DNA of 64,000 bases, taken from positions 1,302,001 to 1,366,000 of the forward strand of contig CP002295.1 of NCBI GenBank assembly GCA_000238975.1. Direction: 5' to 3'. The notes under the pieces were generated by a model, which had not been told where the DNA came from, did not search any database, and saw only the letters and a list, made by a program, of their open reading frames with translations. A program made the position numbers and the translations under genes. The DNA comes from Serratia symbiotica str. 'Cinara cedri'. Lineage in GTDB: Bacteria > Pseudomonadota > Gammaproteobacteria > Enterobacterales > Enterobacteriaceae. Positions 25,357 through 38,400 of the stretch are shown piece after piece. Position 1 is the first letter of the stretch, and every line of letters starts with the position of its first letter.

Positions 25357-28017
25357 TTATGCCAGACGCGGATTAACTTTCTCTGGGTTAATACTAAATT
25401 TTTTAATCGCATCAGTAACTATAGAAACTTTAATCTCATAATGTTTAGCTAATGCAGCTAAACTAGCAACTATTATATGAGATGCATCAACTTCAAAGTG
25501 ATGACGAAGATTTTCACGACTATCCGAACGACCAAAACCATCAGTACCCAGTACACAATAATCGTTAGCCGGAACATAAGCACGCACCTGATCTGCAAAT
25601 AATTTCATATAATCGGTAACCGCTATAGCAGGCGCCTCATTCATTATCTGAGTAATATAAGGCACACGAGGCACCTTATGAGGATGTAACATATTCCAAC
25701 GCTCGCAATCCTGCCCATTACGCGCTAATTCAGTAAAAGAAGTAACACTATAAATATCAGAACCAACACCATAATCTCTCGCTAATATCTGCGCTGCTTT
25801 ACAGGCATGACGCAAAATAGCACCAGACCCTAATAACTGCACCTTTCCTTTGCTGCCTTCTAAAGTCTTTAATTTATAAATACCCTTACGAATGCCCTCC
25901 TCCACGCCTCGCGGCATTGCTGGCATAGAGTAATTTTCGTTTAATGTAGTTAAATAGTAATAAATATTTTCCGGTGACTCTCCGTACATACGTACCAAAC
26001 CGTCATGCATAATTACAGCCACTTCATAAGCATACGCAGGATCATATGAAATACAATTAGGAATAGTTAAAGACTGAATATGACTATGACCATCCTCGTG
26101 CTGTAGACCCTCGCCATTTAAAGTGGTTCGACCTGAAGTTCCCCCAATCAGGAAACCCCGAGCCTGCTGATCACCAGCTGCCCAGCAAAGATCACCAATA
26201 CGCTGAAAACCAAACATTGAGTAGTAAATATAAAATGGAATCATTGGTAAATCATTAGTACTATAGGATGTAGCAGCAGCTAACCAAGAAGATGCGGCAC
26301 CTAATTCATTAATACCCTCCTGCAATATTTGGCCTTTCTTATCTTCTTTATAGAAAGCAACCTGCTCATGATCTTGAGGAATATACTGCTGACCATTATG
26401 ATTATAAATCCCAATCTGACGAAACAGACCTTCCATACCAAAAGTACGCGCTTCATCAGCAATAATAGGCACCAAGTGATCCTTGATTGACTTATTTTTT
26501 AACATTATATTTAAAAAACGCACAAAAGCAATAGTAGTTGAAATTTCCTTACTCTGTGCTGTTATCAGTGAACTAAAATCTTCCAGATCTGGTAACTCTA
26601 ACTTCTGAGTACACTCTGGCGAACGACTTGGCAAATAACCTTTTAAGGCCTGACGACGCTCATGTAAATACCGGTACTCTTCGGTATCTTTTGTAAAAAT
26701 AACATACGGTAATTTATCAATATCCGTACTAGCAACCGGAACATTAAAACGATCACGGAAATGCTGCACCCCTACCATATTCATCTTCTTCACTTGATGA
26801 GCAATGTTTTTACCTTCTGCAGTTTCCCCCATACCATATCCCTTAATAGTATGTGCCAAGATTACAGTCGGCTTGTCTCGAGTATCTTGTGCTTTTTTTA
26901 AAGCAGCAAAAATTTTTTTTGGATCATGACCACCACGATTTAGTGCCCAAATTTCATCATTAGTCATATATTTGACTAATGCAGCTGTCTCTGGGTAACG
27001 ACCAAAGAAATGTTTACGCACATAAGCACCGTCCTTGGACTTAAAAGTCTGATAATCACCATCTAATGTTTCATTCATTAATTGCACTAATTTTCCACTA
27101 GTGTCTTTACGCAACAACTCATCCCAATGTTCACCCCAGATTACTTTCAATACTTGCCAGCCTGCGCCAGAGAAAACATCTGCTAATTCATTAATAATCT
27201 TACCATTACCGGTTACCGGTCCATCTAACCTCTGCAAATTACAGTTAATGATAAATACTAAATTATCTAGTTTTTCGCGCATAGCAATAGTGAGCGCACC
27301 CTTAGATTCTGGCTCGTCCATCTCACCATCACCCAAAAAAGCATAAACTATTTGCTCCGAAGTATCTTTCAACCCACGATTTTTCAAATACTTTAAGAAC
27401 TTCGCTTGATAGATAGCGCATATTGGCCCTAACCCCATCGATACAGTAGGAAACTGCCAGAATCTCGGCATTAATTTTGGATGAGGATAAGATGATAACC
27501 CCTTACCGTGAACTTCCTGACGAAAATGATTCATCTGTTCTTCAGTTAGTCGACCTTCAATAAAAGCACGAGCATAAATACCCGGTGAAATATGCCCCTG
27601 AAAATAAACTAAATCACCACCATCTTTTTCGTTACGTGCACGGAAGAAGTGATTAAAGCAAACTTCGTAGAAAGTGGCAAAAGACTGAAAAGATGCTATA
27701 TGACCACCTAGTTCGCAATCTTTCTTAGAAGCACGCAAAACCATCATCATAGCATTCCATCGAACCGCAGAACAGATACGATACTCCAGATCTAAATTAC
27801 CCGGATAAGCTGGTTCGTCCTCTAATGCAATAGTATTGACGTAATCATGAACTGCAGAGCAGTCCACTACAACCCCCTCCTTACGTACTTCTTCTAATAG
27901 ATGCTCTATAAGAAACTTAGCACGTTTAACGCCTTCTTCACGAATGACTGATTCAATTGCCTCTAACCAGTCGCGAGTTTCAACCGGATCCACGTCATTG
28001 ATTAGATGTTGTGACAT
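25357..28017 (-). CDS. aceE: Pyruvate dehydrogenase E1 component
   Basis: AceE is the thiamine-diphosphate enzyme that decarboxylates pyruvate and acetylates the AceF lipoyl group. The product is 886 residues (E. coli 887) and colinear throughout. The ThDP motif is GDGEMDEPESKG at 229-240, continuing to NCNLQRLDGPVTGNGKI; other landmarks are MGLGPICAIYQAKFLKYL, AHTIKGYGMG, TSGRTTLNGEGLQHEDGHS and the C-terminal GTDGFGRSDSRENLRHHFEVD. The AAGGAAT binding site precedes ATG at 28017. It is the first gene of aceE-aceF. The regulator gene pdhR, which precedes aceE in E. coli, is absent, and no PdhR box (ATTGGT/ACCAAT type) is visible upstream, so pyruvate control of the operon is probably lost. 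Confidence 0.97.
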   Translation of the reverse strand: MSQHLINDVDPVETRDWLEAIESVIREEGVKRAKFLIEHLLEEVRKEGVVVDCSAVHDYVNTIALEDEPAYPGNLDLEYRICSAVRWNAMMMVLRASKKDCELGGHIASFQSFATFYEVCFNHFFRARNEKDGGDLVYFQGHISPGIYARAFIEGRLTEEQMNHFRQEVHGKGLSSYPHPKLMPRFWQFPTVSMGLGPICAIYQAKFLKYLKNRGLKDTSEQIVYAFLGDGEMDEPESKGALTIAMREKLDNLVFIINCNLQRLDGPVTGNGKIINELADVFSGAGWQVLKVIWGEHWDELLRKDTSGKLVQLMNETLDGDYQTFKSKDGAYVRKHFFGRYPETAALVKYMTNDEIWALNRGGHDPKKIFAALKKAQDTRDKPTVILAHTIKGYGMGETAEGKNIAHQVKKMNMVGVQHFRDRFNVPVASTDIDKLPYVIFTKDTEEYRYLHERRQALKGYLPSRSPECTQKLELPDLEDFSSLITAQSKEISTTIAFVRFLNIMLKNKSIKDHLVPIIADEARTFGMEGLFRQIGIYNHNGQQYIPQDHEQVAFYKEDKKGQILQEGINELGAASSWLAAATSYSTNDLPMIPFYIYYSMFGFQRIGDLCWAAGDQQARGFLIGGTSGRTTLNGEGLQHEDGHSHIQSLTIPNCISYDPAYAYEVAVIMHDGLVRMYGESPENIYYYLTTLNENYSMPAMPRGVEEGIRKGIYKLKTLEGSKGKVQLLGSGAILRHACKAAQILARDYGVGSDIYSVTSFTELARNGQDCERWNMLHPHKVPRVPYITQIMNEAPAIAVTDYMKLFADQVRAYVPANDYCVLGTDGFGRSDSRENLRHHFEVDASHIIVASLAALAKHYEIKVSIVTDAIKKFSINPEKVNPRLA

Positions 28018-31000
28018 GGTGGTATTCCTTATCTGTCTAATGGTTTATTTGGAGCCAGTATTTTGGCGCTTCTTTAATAATAAACTTTCGATAGAAAGGT
28101 CATTATTTAATATCAACATGTTCAGATTAACATTAACATGTTAAGGCTATATATATTATAGCTATATATTCAAACTATATATCTCGAAAAAAATTATATA
28201 TCTCAAACTTAATTAACATAAAACCTATTTCCATAAATGGAACAGTTCTTAATACCTCTGTTACTAAAAAAACGATAATCATGTCTCATGCTGAGCATGA
28301 TTATACTAATAGCATAAATAAGACACTTCAAGATTTCACGCGGTTCTGTTCTTATATGTGCCTACACAAAAATAAAGGTAGCTTAATATTCTAGGAGGCT
28401 AGAATCATAATACTTTTTGTTATATAAAAATATCAATATTATCTACCTTCAGGCGGATTAAAGCACGATATGACAAGCAATTATGAATATACGCTAAATG
28501 TTCATACATTTTCATTCATAATAGCACAACATCAACATAGTAAGTAATAATCTACTATACCTTTCAGGTATAGTAGATTATCCATAGTATATTATATTAT
28601 TATTCAAAGTAATAATCTAGTGACCAGACTAATGAATCGCTAAAGACCTGCAATAGATGAATGTACGCAAATATACCACTGCTCTATAAAGCAAAAACAA
28701 TCTTTTATATCATAATATCACTTCTCACAATAAAACATAATATATTATTAATATCCATATTTATGTAGCCATAACAATAAAAATATTCATTTTTTGTACA
28801 TCTCATACTTGATCAAATTAAATTCTCATAGATTTTTATTATAAAATATCATTATTATATTTATAATGCATATACATATTTATATATCCTATTTATTAGC
28901 CAGCATTAAATAATACATGATGTATCTTTTATTGCTACATTTTAATTGTATAAATATTATATTAACTTAGATAATTTAAGTAATTAAATTTTATTTAAAT
29001 GCTATGCAATATTTATACATAATATATTTATTTATAGCTCAATTATATTAACCACAACTACAGTGCAGAACTGAAATTTATAATTATTATTATATATATA
29101 CACTACTAAAAACTTAGTAATTAAAGTCACGCAATAAATAAAAATTTATATTTTAATTATACTTTATGAATTATATTTAAATTATCCTTTATAAATAAGT
29201 AATAATTAAGTTGATTTCATAACTATATTGCCATCATAAAATACCACAACTATTTATTTATAAAATATGAATAATTATTCTATAACAAAAAGTTAATTTT
29301 TCAATAAGCAGTAACATTGCTATCAAATAATATGCGCTCTCTAAACCGTTATATTTAACTTATTTACCTAGGTGATACAGCTAGCAATCCACTATTCTTT
29401 AGTATTGTGAAAACAAAAATAGCAGATTTTTAGAATATTCTTGATGATACTATTAACAGTTTATTATATTCTTGATTATGCGCCTATATATTAAAATGAT
29501 TATAAAAACTAATAGTAAATGAAGTTAGCTATTGATTATGCAAATACTAGAAGTATTTTATTACACTCTTATCCGGATGCAATTACTAAATGCCCTATCT
29601 ACTAGTTATGATAGTAACATTACAACAATAGCAATAGGCATCTATATGATATCAAACACTAATAGTCGAATCTTAACAAATTAGCATCCGCAATAGTACT
29701 ATCACTAATGATCCCTAATGACCTCTAATGATTAATACTATGAATTTAGTTAACATAAAATATAAGAAAAGTTAAGTTTTTATTTGCTACAGTCAAAAAC
29801 TGTAACAATTATTAGTATCATCAGATTCAGAATCTATATACTCTGTAGCTACATAGATAACTCACAACCCTCCGTGACCAACTTATGACTGATAACCGCA
29901 TTCATGCTAACATGCTAAATAACTATATAATATTAATAATAATATACAATTATATTTTAACACAGTGACCTAAATCAATAAATATTAGTACTGCTTAAGC
30001 TGGCAGCTCGCAAAAAGTATACCCAAAACGATCAATCCAATGATCTATAGTATTCTAATATTTTAGATTAATTCTCTAACAGTTATACTTTTATTCTATC
30101 CGTGGAGTAAATTAATTGAAGATACCAACTATTTTATTCTAATATTCAAAAAAATAAATAACCATTGAATAACAACTATACTAAATATTCCATTATTAGT
30201 AGATATACTATCGATATATTGATATCGTATTATTCTATAATAACGTATACTATTTAATGAATGTTTATAATAAAAGACAATAAGCATGCTAAATCTTTAA
30301 CAGTGGCATTACTACCATAATTATGCATATCTGCATAATTATATTATATATGCTAATTAACTACCTAACTCCTATAAAAACTATTAACACTATTTATAAT
30401 AATACTGATCTTAATACTAACTGGTACACTGGTACTAGTAATTAAATTAATTAAACAATAATAAATATCTAAAATATACCTAAAATTTTGAGAAATAAAA
30501 ACCATTATTAAAGCAATGGACCAGCCTTTAAATCTACCTAGAGTTAATATATTAACTTAATATCAATACCGCAGCTATCTGTTAAGTAAGTATTTATTAT
30601 AAATTATTATAAATAAATGATATTTTAATAATAATATACTTCACATAGAATACTAATATATCTTAGTATTTCAATGCTATAAATACTAGTCTGGTATAAC
30701 TATTCTAAGTACTAATAATATTAACCAATATATCTCTATTCAATGATAGTCATACTACATATAATCAACATTCCACAAACAATAAATACTTATATTTTAT
30801 CTATAAAGATAATCATATTTTAATAAATATTAAACTGATTATTACAATCAGTTAATAACCTTTCCTAGTATAATACATTATATAAAATTATCACTTATAA
30901 TATATAAAAATCCAAAATAAAAGATGAGACATTTTCCATTACCATTAAACTAGTAAATAATCCACACTATCATCCAATACATTGCATATACTTTAAACTT

Positions 31001-33210
31001 TTGGCACTATTACCATCGACAATATTTAATATATTAAAGCAAATAGTCTTCGCGCTTATGATTTATATCACTCCCATATTAGCATCATAACTATTACCAA
31101 GAAGAATCATACAATAACCATAAAACTCTAATCTAAAAACATATAAATGCGTATTAAATAAAATTATCGTAGTAAGCAAATAAAATAAATACCCATATAA
31201 ACTTATAACTACATAGTATAATAGATATTATACGATGATAAATATACTGTGATAAAATCTTAACAAGATTAAAGTATCCTTTATCATTAACGTTTGCGAA
31301 AATATAAGATGCAAAAATATAATTTAAGTATAGACAAATATTAATCTAATACTGCGCAAGATATTTACGTACTTCTATCCTCAAATTGCTGAATATTTTT
31401 ATATGATATTTTAAATATATAACTTAACATAGTATTTATAGAACATACATATCTAAATTATGTATAAGTATATAATATACTAGATAATATAATTAAAATT
31501 AATATAACTATTAATATTATAGTTGACATAAGAAATTAGTTGTATATATAAAAAGGCTAGTATACTGCGAAAACTTCACAAGAGACATATAATGACTAAC
31601 AGTACGTTATAGAAAATAAAACCGTAATCATAAAATTTATAATGTGATAGGTGATATGATATTTAGTAAAAGTCATGTTTGCGATATTTATTGTTACTTA
31701 ACTTATAGTACAACTAATAAAAATAATATAATGCAGTATGCAAACTATACATTCTAAGATTATAAGATGATAAATATTTTTTGACTATATTTAACAATAT
31801 ACTAAAATCCTTATAAAATTAAATATCCTAATCATCTTACTCTATACGCAATATATAATAATTATTGTTAATAATAACATATTAATTAATAATTATTAAC
31901 TAATAACTAATTAATTATTAAATATAATACATATGATAATATCATAAAATAATACTATAAACATCAATTATTCGGTCAGCTGTCACAGACGCTATATATA
32001 AAAAATTACACATTATTAATATATTATATACGACACTATTATTACTACGTGAATCATTACTAAGCATATAGTTAGCGCTATAGTTACAACTTGATACAAA
32101 TTGCTAAGTACGCGACTACTATACTAAAATAGTAAAAAGACTTAATATATTATTAAATTGAAATTAAAAATATATACCACAATCCCTAATCTATATTTTT
32201 TTATAAATATAGATTATTTCTTAGATTTATTATCCAGTACATACTATATTATCATGAGTTATTTATATTGTCTTATTTCACATATTTTAATAACACGGCT
32301 AACTAATTTTTAGAAAAAAATTTCTTAATATTCTGCTGTGGAAATAAACTAGATATTAAAATATTAGTATTGTAATATCTTTAGTAGGTATTAAGAATAA
32401 ATATTCTCTATTATTTAAAACAGGTAATCAAGAATATTGATTATTTTTATTTATCCTGTACATCTTTATTAAATTTCAATATATTGAGCCCATAGAAAAA
32501 TTAATAACTATGCTCTAATGATCTACCTACAATTTAATATCAAATATAATTCATAATACTGATTATACGCACAATATTATATTCCTAAAATATTATTAAC
32601 ACTATAAAACTCCTTATAAATAAAATCTAATATAGATAATTAGTTCATTATACAGGATGCATAATTAACTTAATCCATATTATTAAAGTAATCAATGATA
32701 ACTTTACTTAAAAGTTAAACAAAACCTGATATATTATTAATAATAAACTAAAATTATGTCAAAATAGTGCATTATTGTTTGCTATTATAAAGCTAACATT
32801 ATTATTTAATATTATAAAACCAATGAAATAAAGAATAATTCTTAATTAATATGGTTATCATGAATAAAAATAAAAATAGATAAAATAAATAGTTTTGTTA
32901 ATTAATAAAATACCACAATGCATAAAGCTAATTTTTTATATTATATATGCTATATACAAATATAATACGAAAATTATTTACATTCTAAATGAGTAATAAG
33001 AAATTTAAATTAAGAAATGCTTTAAATAATATATATACTTAGCAATAAATAAGCTTTAGAGATTAATATAATGACTATTCAAAAATTAAATCCTATTATT
33101 TATTAAATTTATACATTTTTCTTGCCTTGCACCTAAAAACTGTAAAGTATAATTAATATATTAGAGTAAATTATAGCTCAGTAACATTATACAATTAATA
33201 CTGCGTAACC
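28018..33210. other. 5.2-kb gene-free spacer upstream of aceE (former pdhR side)
   Basis: No recognisable gene on either strand. The first 560 bp hold two hairpins: an 8-bp TAATCATG/CATGATTA stem at 28276-28303 and a perfect 15-bp stem at 28548-28580. A patch at 28440-28500 and another around 30000-30060 are slightly less A+T rich and may be relics. A 10-bp period (CTAATGA-type) occurs three times at 29701-29733. The aceE block and yggX block are not neighbours in E. coli, so a rearrangement junction is in this stretch. Confidence 0.5.
28548..28580. terminator. Orphan perfect hairpin, possible relic terminator
   Basis: TAATCTACTATACCT (28548-28562) and AGGTATAGTAGATTA (28566-28580) pair perfectly with a TTC loop. 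No surviving gene ends nearby; aceE starts 530 bp to the left, reading away. Could be the terminator of a lost gene or a leader structure. No U-tract on either strand. Confidence 0.35.
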
Positions 33211-33459
33211 TTAAATATGTATATCTTGTCCTTCAAAAAGAAATTTTTGCATTTCTTGCTCGAGCCATTTACGCGCATCAAGGTTCATCATATTTAATTT
33301 TTTTTCATTAATCAGAATAGTTTGATACTTAATCCACGCATTCCAGGCTTCTTTTGATATTTCATTAAAAATACGCCTACCGATATCGCCTGGGTAAAGC
33401 TGAAAATCTTGCCCTTCTGCATACTGTCTTAAAAAAGTACAAAAAATAATGCGCCTCAT
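33211..33459 (-). CDS. yggX: Fe(2+)-trafficking/oxidative protection protein YggX
   Basis: YggX is a small cytoplasmic protein linked to protection of Fe-S clusters from oxidative damage and to iron trafficking; its exact mechanism is unsettled. The 82 residues keep the family hallmarks: [20 protein letters not shown] with the single conserved Cys7, [19 protein letters not shown], and [11 protein letters not shown] with [11 protein letters not shown] at the end. E. coli YggX has 91 residues, so about nine C-terminal residues (a variable tail) are missing. A good AAGGAAG binding site precedes ATG at 33459. In E. coli the order is trmB, mutY-yggX-mltC; here both mutY and mltC are gone and yggX stands alone. 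Confidence 0.95.
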   Translation of the reverse strand: MRRIIFCTFLRQYAEGQDFQLYPGDIGRRIFNEISKEAWNAWIKYQTILINEKKLNMMNLDARKWLEQEMQKFLFEGQDIHI

Positions 33460-34713
33460 ACCACTTCCTTCTTAATGAAGATAAATTTTGTAAGATTGGA
33501 GACTACTTTTACAATAGCTCTTACAGACTATAAAATATATAATATCCCAACTGCAAGTAGCTATGTGAGAATATCTAGGATATCTGCTTGTCAATAAAGT
33601 TAGACACTGACTGCGCTAATTTATGATTATATTTAAATAATATCAAAAATAGCAGTTACGCAATATATAATTAAATCCATTTCATCATTCTAAGCATAAA
33701 TTTATTATACTGCATTATTTTAGATATAAAATGAAATCTTACATTTCGTATACTAAAGCTATAGAAAAACATGAATTATAACACAATATAATACCTAAGT
33801 ACTCCTTTAACTAAATACAATAGCCACATTAACACAATAAAAAATAAAAAATTTTTCTTAAAAATATTTACTTTAGCTTCTTGATACAAGAATTTTACTA
33901 AATAGTGATTTATGTAGGTCATACCACTAATATTAAATATACAAAACTTGCAGTCAGTAGAGATATGTTATTGTTTTAAATAAATTATAGCGTAATTAAA
34001 ATCACTAATACCCTAACTCAGTTACCATATTCTTTATAACTATATAAAATTGTTTTTAACCGCTTTTCTTACATCTCTTTAGGTTATACAAAAACTACTA
34101 CGAATATAGTATCTCCATATAATATGGATATATAATCCTAACTAAACTAATAATGATATTACAACTACAATGAAACCGCTAATTTATAGATGCAACCATC
34201 TAAGTAGATAGACTAAAACCATATAGTATACTAAATAATACATAATAATAAATTTTACTGCGTGCAAATGATAGCATATATATAACCCAAGACTAAACTT
34301 TAGATGCAATACTTGTTACCATAGAACTTTAACTAGGGGTGAGTGTTAAGGGAATATGCCTGTATATTTCAAGATATGGAATCATAAAAAATAATATAAG
34401 CCTACTGCAATACAATATCACTTAACAAAACTATACTTAAATAGCAATATTACAAAATATCTATGACAATGTTTTATTGCTATCAAACTAATACTAAACA
34501 AGAACTAACATGTAATCACTATTATGTTATGTAACAAGAAAATAAAATACTAAAAAAATAATACAAAATTTTAGTAAGTAATTGTAATACTATGTATTAT
34601 ATGTTTTCCAAAAAGCATTACAATAAACACCGACTCAATAAATACTTACTACAGTAAAATGTTTGATATCATTATACCTTTAATAATTAATAACTCAATA
34701 GACATAAACACTT
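33460..34713. other. Gene-free spacer yggX-trmB (former mutY locus)
   Basis: 1254 bp, close to the size of mutY (about 1.05 kb) plus short flanks, between the two genes that border mutY in E. coli, still in the ancestral relative orientation. No MutY motif (helix-hairpin-helix LPGVG, CxxC cluster) can be read in any frame, so the gene is eroded beyond visual recognition. No promoter for trmB can be assigned. Confidence 0.6.
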
Positions 34714-35436
34714 ATGATTCATGCAGTTATCTCTTCGCAATGTAATACAAACAATAAACCAAGTAGCCATATTCTTAGTTTTGTTCGACGCCAGAGAAGA
34801 TTAACTAAAAATCAAAAACAAGCATTGCATAAATACTGGTCAATAATGGGCGTGGAATATCAAGATAAGCCTATAAACGTCACTGCACTGTTTAACCATA
34901 ACGCACCAATCACACTAGAGATTGGCTTTGGTATGGGAAGATCTCTAGTAACGACAGCTAAAAAAAACCCGCAAAAAAACTTTTTAGGGATAGAGGTATA
35001 TTTACCAGGTATAAGCGCTTGCCTGGCAGATGCCTATGCCGTTAAACTAAACAACTTACGCGTGATATGTCATGATGCAGTTGAGGTACTACAAAATACA
35101 ATTCCAGATGATTCATTGGATGCAGTGCAATTATTCTTTCCAGATCCATGGCATAAAAAACGCCATAATAAACGCCGTATTGTACAGCTACACTTTGTTC
35201 ATCTAGTACTAAAGAAACTAAAAATGGGTGGTATATTTCATGTAGCTACTGACTCACAACCTTATGCAGAATATATATTAGAGGTGATGAATAAGGTCAC
35301 AGGATACTATAATCTCTCCAGTAAAAATAATTACCTACCGCGCCCAAATACACGGCCATTAACAAAATTTGAATTACGCAGTCAAATTCTAGGACATAGT
35401 GTCTGGGATTTAATGTTTAAAAAAAACAATATATAA
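34714..35436 (+). CDS. trmB: tRNA (guanine-N7-)-methyltransferase
   Basis: TrmB methylates G46 in the variable loop of many tRNAs with SAM. The 240-residue product matches E. coli TrmB (239 aa). [12 protein letters not shown] is near 24-35, the SAM site [13 protein letters not shown] near 69-81, [13 protein letters not shown] near 93-105, CHDAVEVL near 118-125, the tRNA-binding/catalytic block [19 protein letters not shown] near 140-158, and [19 protein letters not shown] at the end. The ATG at 34714 was chosen because V5-I6-S7 lines up with E. coli; it has no visible Shine-Dalgarno. Runs of seven or eight A (34960-34967, 34973-34979, 35419-35426) remain in frame. Upstream mutY is lost. Confidence 0.95.
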   Translation: MIHAVISSQCNTNNKPSSHILSFVRRQRRLTKNQKQALHKYWSIMGVEYQDKPINVTALFNHNAPITLEIGFGMGRSLVTTAKKNPQKNFLGIEVYLPGISACLADAYAVKLNNLRVICHDAVEVLQNTIPDDSLDAVQLFFPDPWHKKRHNKRRIVQLHFVHLVLKKLKMGGIFHVATDSQPYAEYILEVMNKVTGYYNLSSKNNYLPRPNTRPLTKFELRSQILGHSVWDLMFKKNNI

Positions 35437-38400
35437 AAATATAACAATTATTTATTTAAAAAAATGTATGTAGATATTTTTTACTAAAAAACCTAATTGT
35501 ATATCATACCACGCTAAAATAACAAAACTACTCTATATACCTAGCCCATCAGATTTATTAATCTTCATAAACTAGCATTTAGCAATAGTTAATTTCTTAA
35601 CAAAAAAGTATTATATTCCTGCAATATACAATAAATAAGATATTATATCAACAATACTATAAAATTTTAAATAAAACTAAAATATAAAATATAAAATATA
35701 AAATATAAAATATGAAATATGAAATATGAAATATGAAATATGAAATATGAAATATAATCGTTAGATATTTATCTAACAGCAAGCAATTCTAAACTTATGC
35801 TGTTATACATATTTATTACCTATCACCTCAGCAAACTAATGCAACTCTAATACGTTAATATATTATTACACGACTTATCTTATAATTATTGTTTTTAAAT
35901 AACGTCTATATCATTAATTCATAACTTAATTAGGACTATTGGACAATATTATATTAATTCGTTAAATAATCTAAGAGCAGATGTGAAATACTTTATAATA
36001 TTTATAAAAAATTTTTTTAAAATTAACCATAATTTAATGTTTATAATAAAAAATATTTTAATATCATTAGATATCATAAGAGATCATTGAATATTAATTA
36101 TATATAACAAACTATCTGCAAAATAAATTACTACTATTAACTTATAAGAGGATATTAATAATAATATACAATTCATAAAAATATAAATACATTTAACCAC
36201 ACTGAGATCCAAACCATCATCTATGTGCTATTATTATAGATAATATATAAATTAATTTGCTAAAAACATTTAATCTTTATACTTTAAAGATGTAATATTA
36301 TATATTTGATAATTTTTCGTAAACAACCTAAATCGTTTTACATATCATTTATTATTTTATTTAAAACTAAGAAGCTGATGTAATCATGTCAATATGTTTA
36401 ATACTTTATTAAGATGTCGCCAAATATTATATCTAGATTTATACATTAAACAAATAAACTTACCTAATACAAATCAAATATAGAAGACAACTCCATTATT
36501 ATGCGGTAATAAATAGTAGAGTATCTATACTCTCTTAATAAAACTAACTTTTACAATTATAATACTTTAATATGATAGCTTCTTTAGTAAATTAAAATAT
36601 CTAATGCTCCTATATGGTTTCATAACAGTTTATTGACTTATATAGTATATTCAATGTCTCTAAATATTAGAATACAATCAACATTAACCTATAATATAGC
36701 AACAAAATATTAATACATAGCGCCTATTTTATTGCAATAATCTTCTACTCAGCGGGCTAAGAGACTCCCCAAAATAATAAATACATCTAATTCACTCAGT
36801 ATACCTGTCTAATATAATAACTTATTATACACTTAAGTCTATAATAATGAATGTAACGGTAAATAATAATTTAAAGACCACCAATAACACTAGAAAACTA
36901 CATCAATGGCTTATCATATAACATGATAAGAAACCAAGCTTACTAATATTAACTTAGCGCACTAAAATGTGTATTAGATGACTTAATAATCTTTCTCAGA
37001 CTAATCAGTGCTTTGTTTATATACGCATCTTTTCTCTGTCTAAACGCACATATCCAATATACTAAAACATTCAACTCAAAATCAACACTTAAATAAAAGC
37101 AGGCAGAAGTTACTTTGAATACCATAGTATCATAGATAATAGAACCTCGCTTTACGAGCTGTAATAGGTATGATTTATCTTATATTTAATATAGATATTA
37201 ATATTACGTATTCTAATTTACCTCTATAACCTATACCCATAATATTATATTATTTTTTCTTATTATTAACTGTTTAGTTATTTATAAAAATTATAACACC
37301 TAAAAATCCTAAACTATTTAAGATATGCGCACTAAATATATCTTTTAGACTCAAGTTAATCACCTAAAATACTGCTTAGCACTAATATATCTCATAATAT
37401 ATAAATTAACTTTTTAACTCTTAACCTGTTTAAATATTAAAACAACTTATTATTTTATCCCTATAATGCCCATAATAAATACTTATTTTGCTTTATTTAT
37501 AATAACTATATCTATCCTACTTACATCACTCTAATACAAACATATTCAGCATTACGAACTTACATATACTTAGGCGAACTTTATCTTATAAATTGCATCA
37601 AAAAAACTTAATATCTATCAGCTATTAACATAATTATTACCGTCCTAACAAATAGTAATAAAGTTATTTTTTTGTAAATCACTACGTAATATATTTATTT
37701 CTACTATTAGCTAACTAACCTAAGTACTTTCGCTTAACTCACCTAAATATAATTACTGGTACAGCTAATATTTAGACAAATGTCCTATGCATGTTATTAA
37801 GCCAACAAAAAATAATATTAATATTATTAGGTAATTATAAGCTTAATAAATTTATAAAGTTATATCTAAGATCATTATTTAATAATTTGACTACATGATT
37901 TATTTCTTAAATTATATAAAACAGTGCTGTTTATACAGATACTACAAGTATAATTAATACATAATCTATCATTATAATATTTCTATAACTATTTATAAAA
38001 AGCAGTAAAAAATCATCAGCTTTAAATATCACATCAATCAAGGATGTATTATATTACTCTCTTAACAAAACCTGCTATTTATCAAGCCATGCTGACACTA
38101 AAAACGGTATAAAAGTAAGATACATATTATATTAGCATTTAACCAGATAACACTAACACCGTCCTAAAGTCTTGTGTTAGGCATAGTATTCTGCTAACAA
38201 TATTCAATGTAACTTACATTTAAGGGGGATAATAAAATGTTCTCAACATATCTAAACGCTTGTTATTACTAGCGTGTCATATAAAATAGAAATTTTAGAA
38301 ATCATTATATTTATCGTCATTCATTAATAACATAATCAATCTATAAAATAACTAATTTTTAAGAAAGTATTACTAATACCGTATCATGTTGTATTTAATA

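Noticed and set aside
24031-25452. Several plus-strand frames of 60-135 codons over aceF, and one of 148 codons over diaA (40096-40542)
   Set aside because: They are antisense to clearly conserved genes, have no homology or binding sites, and arise from codon structure of the real genes.
33160-33200. TATAGCTCAGTAAC, resembling a tRNA D-arm
   Set aside because: No acceptor stem, anticodon arm or T-arm can be built around it.
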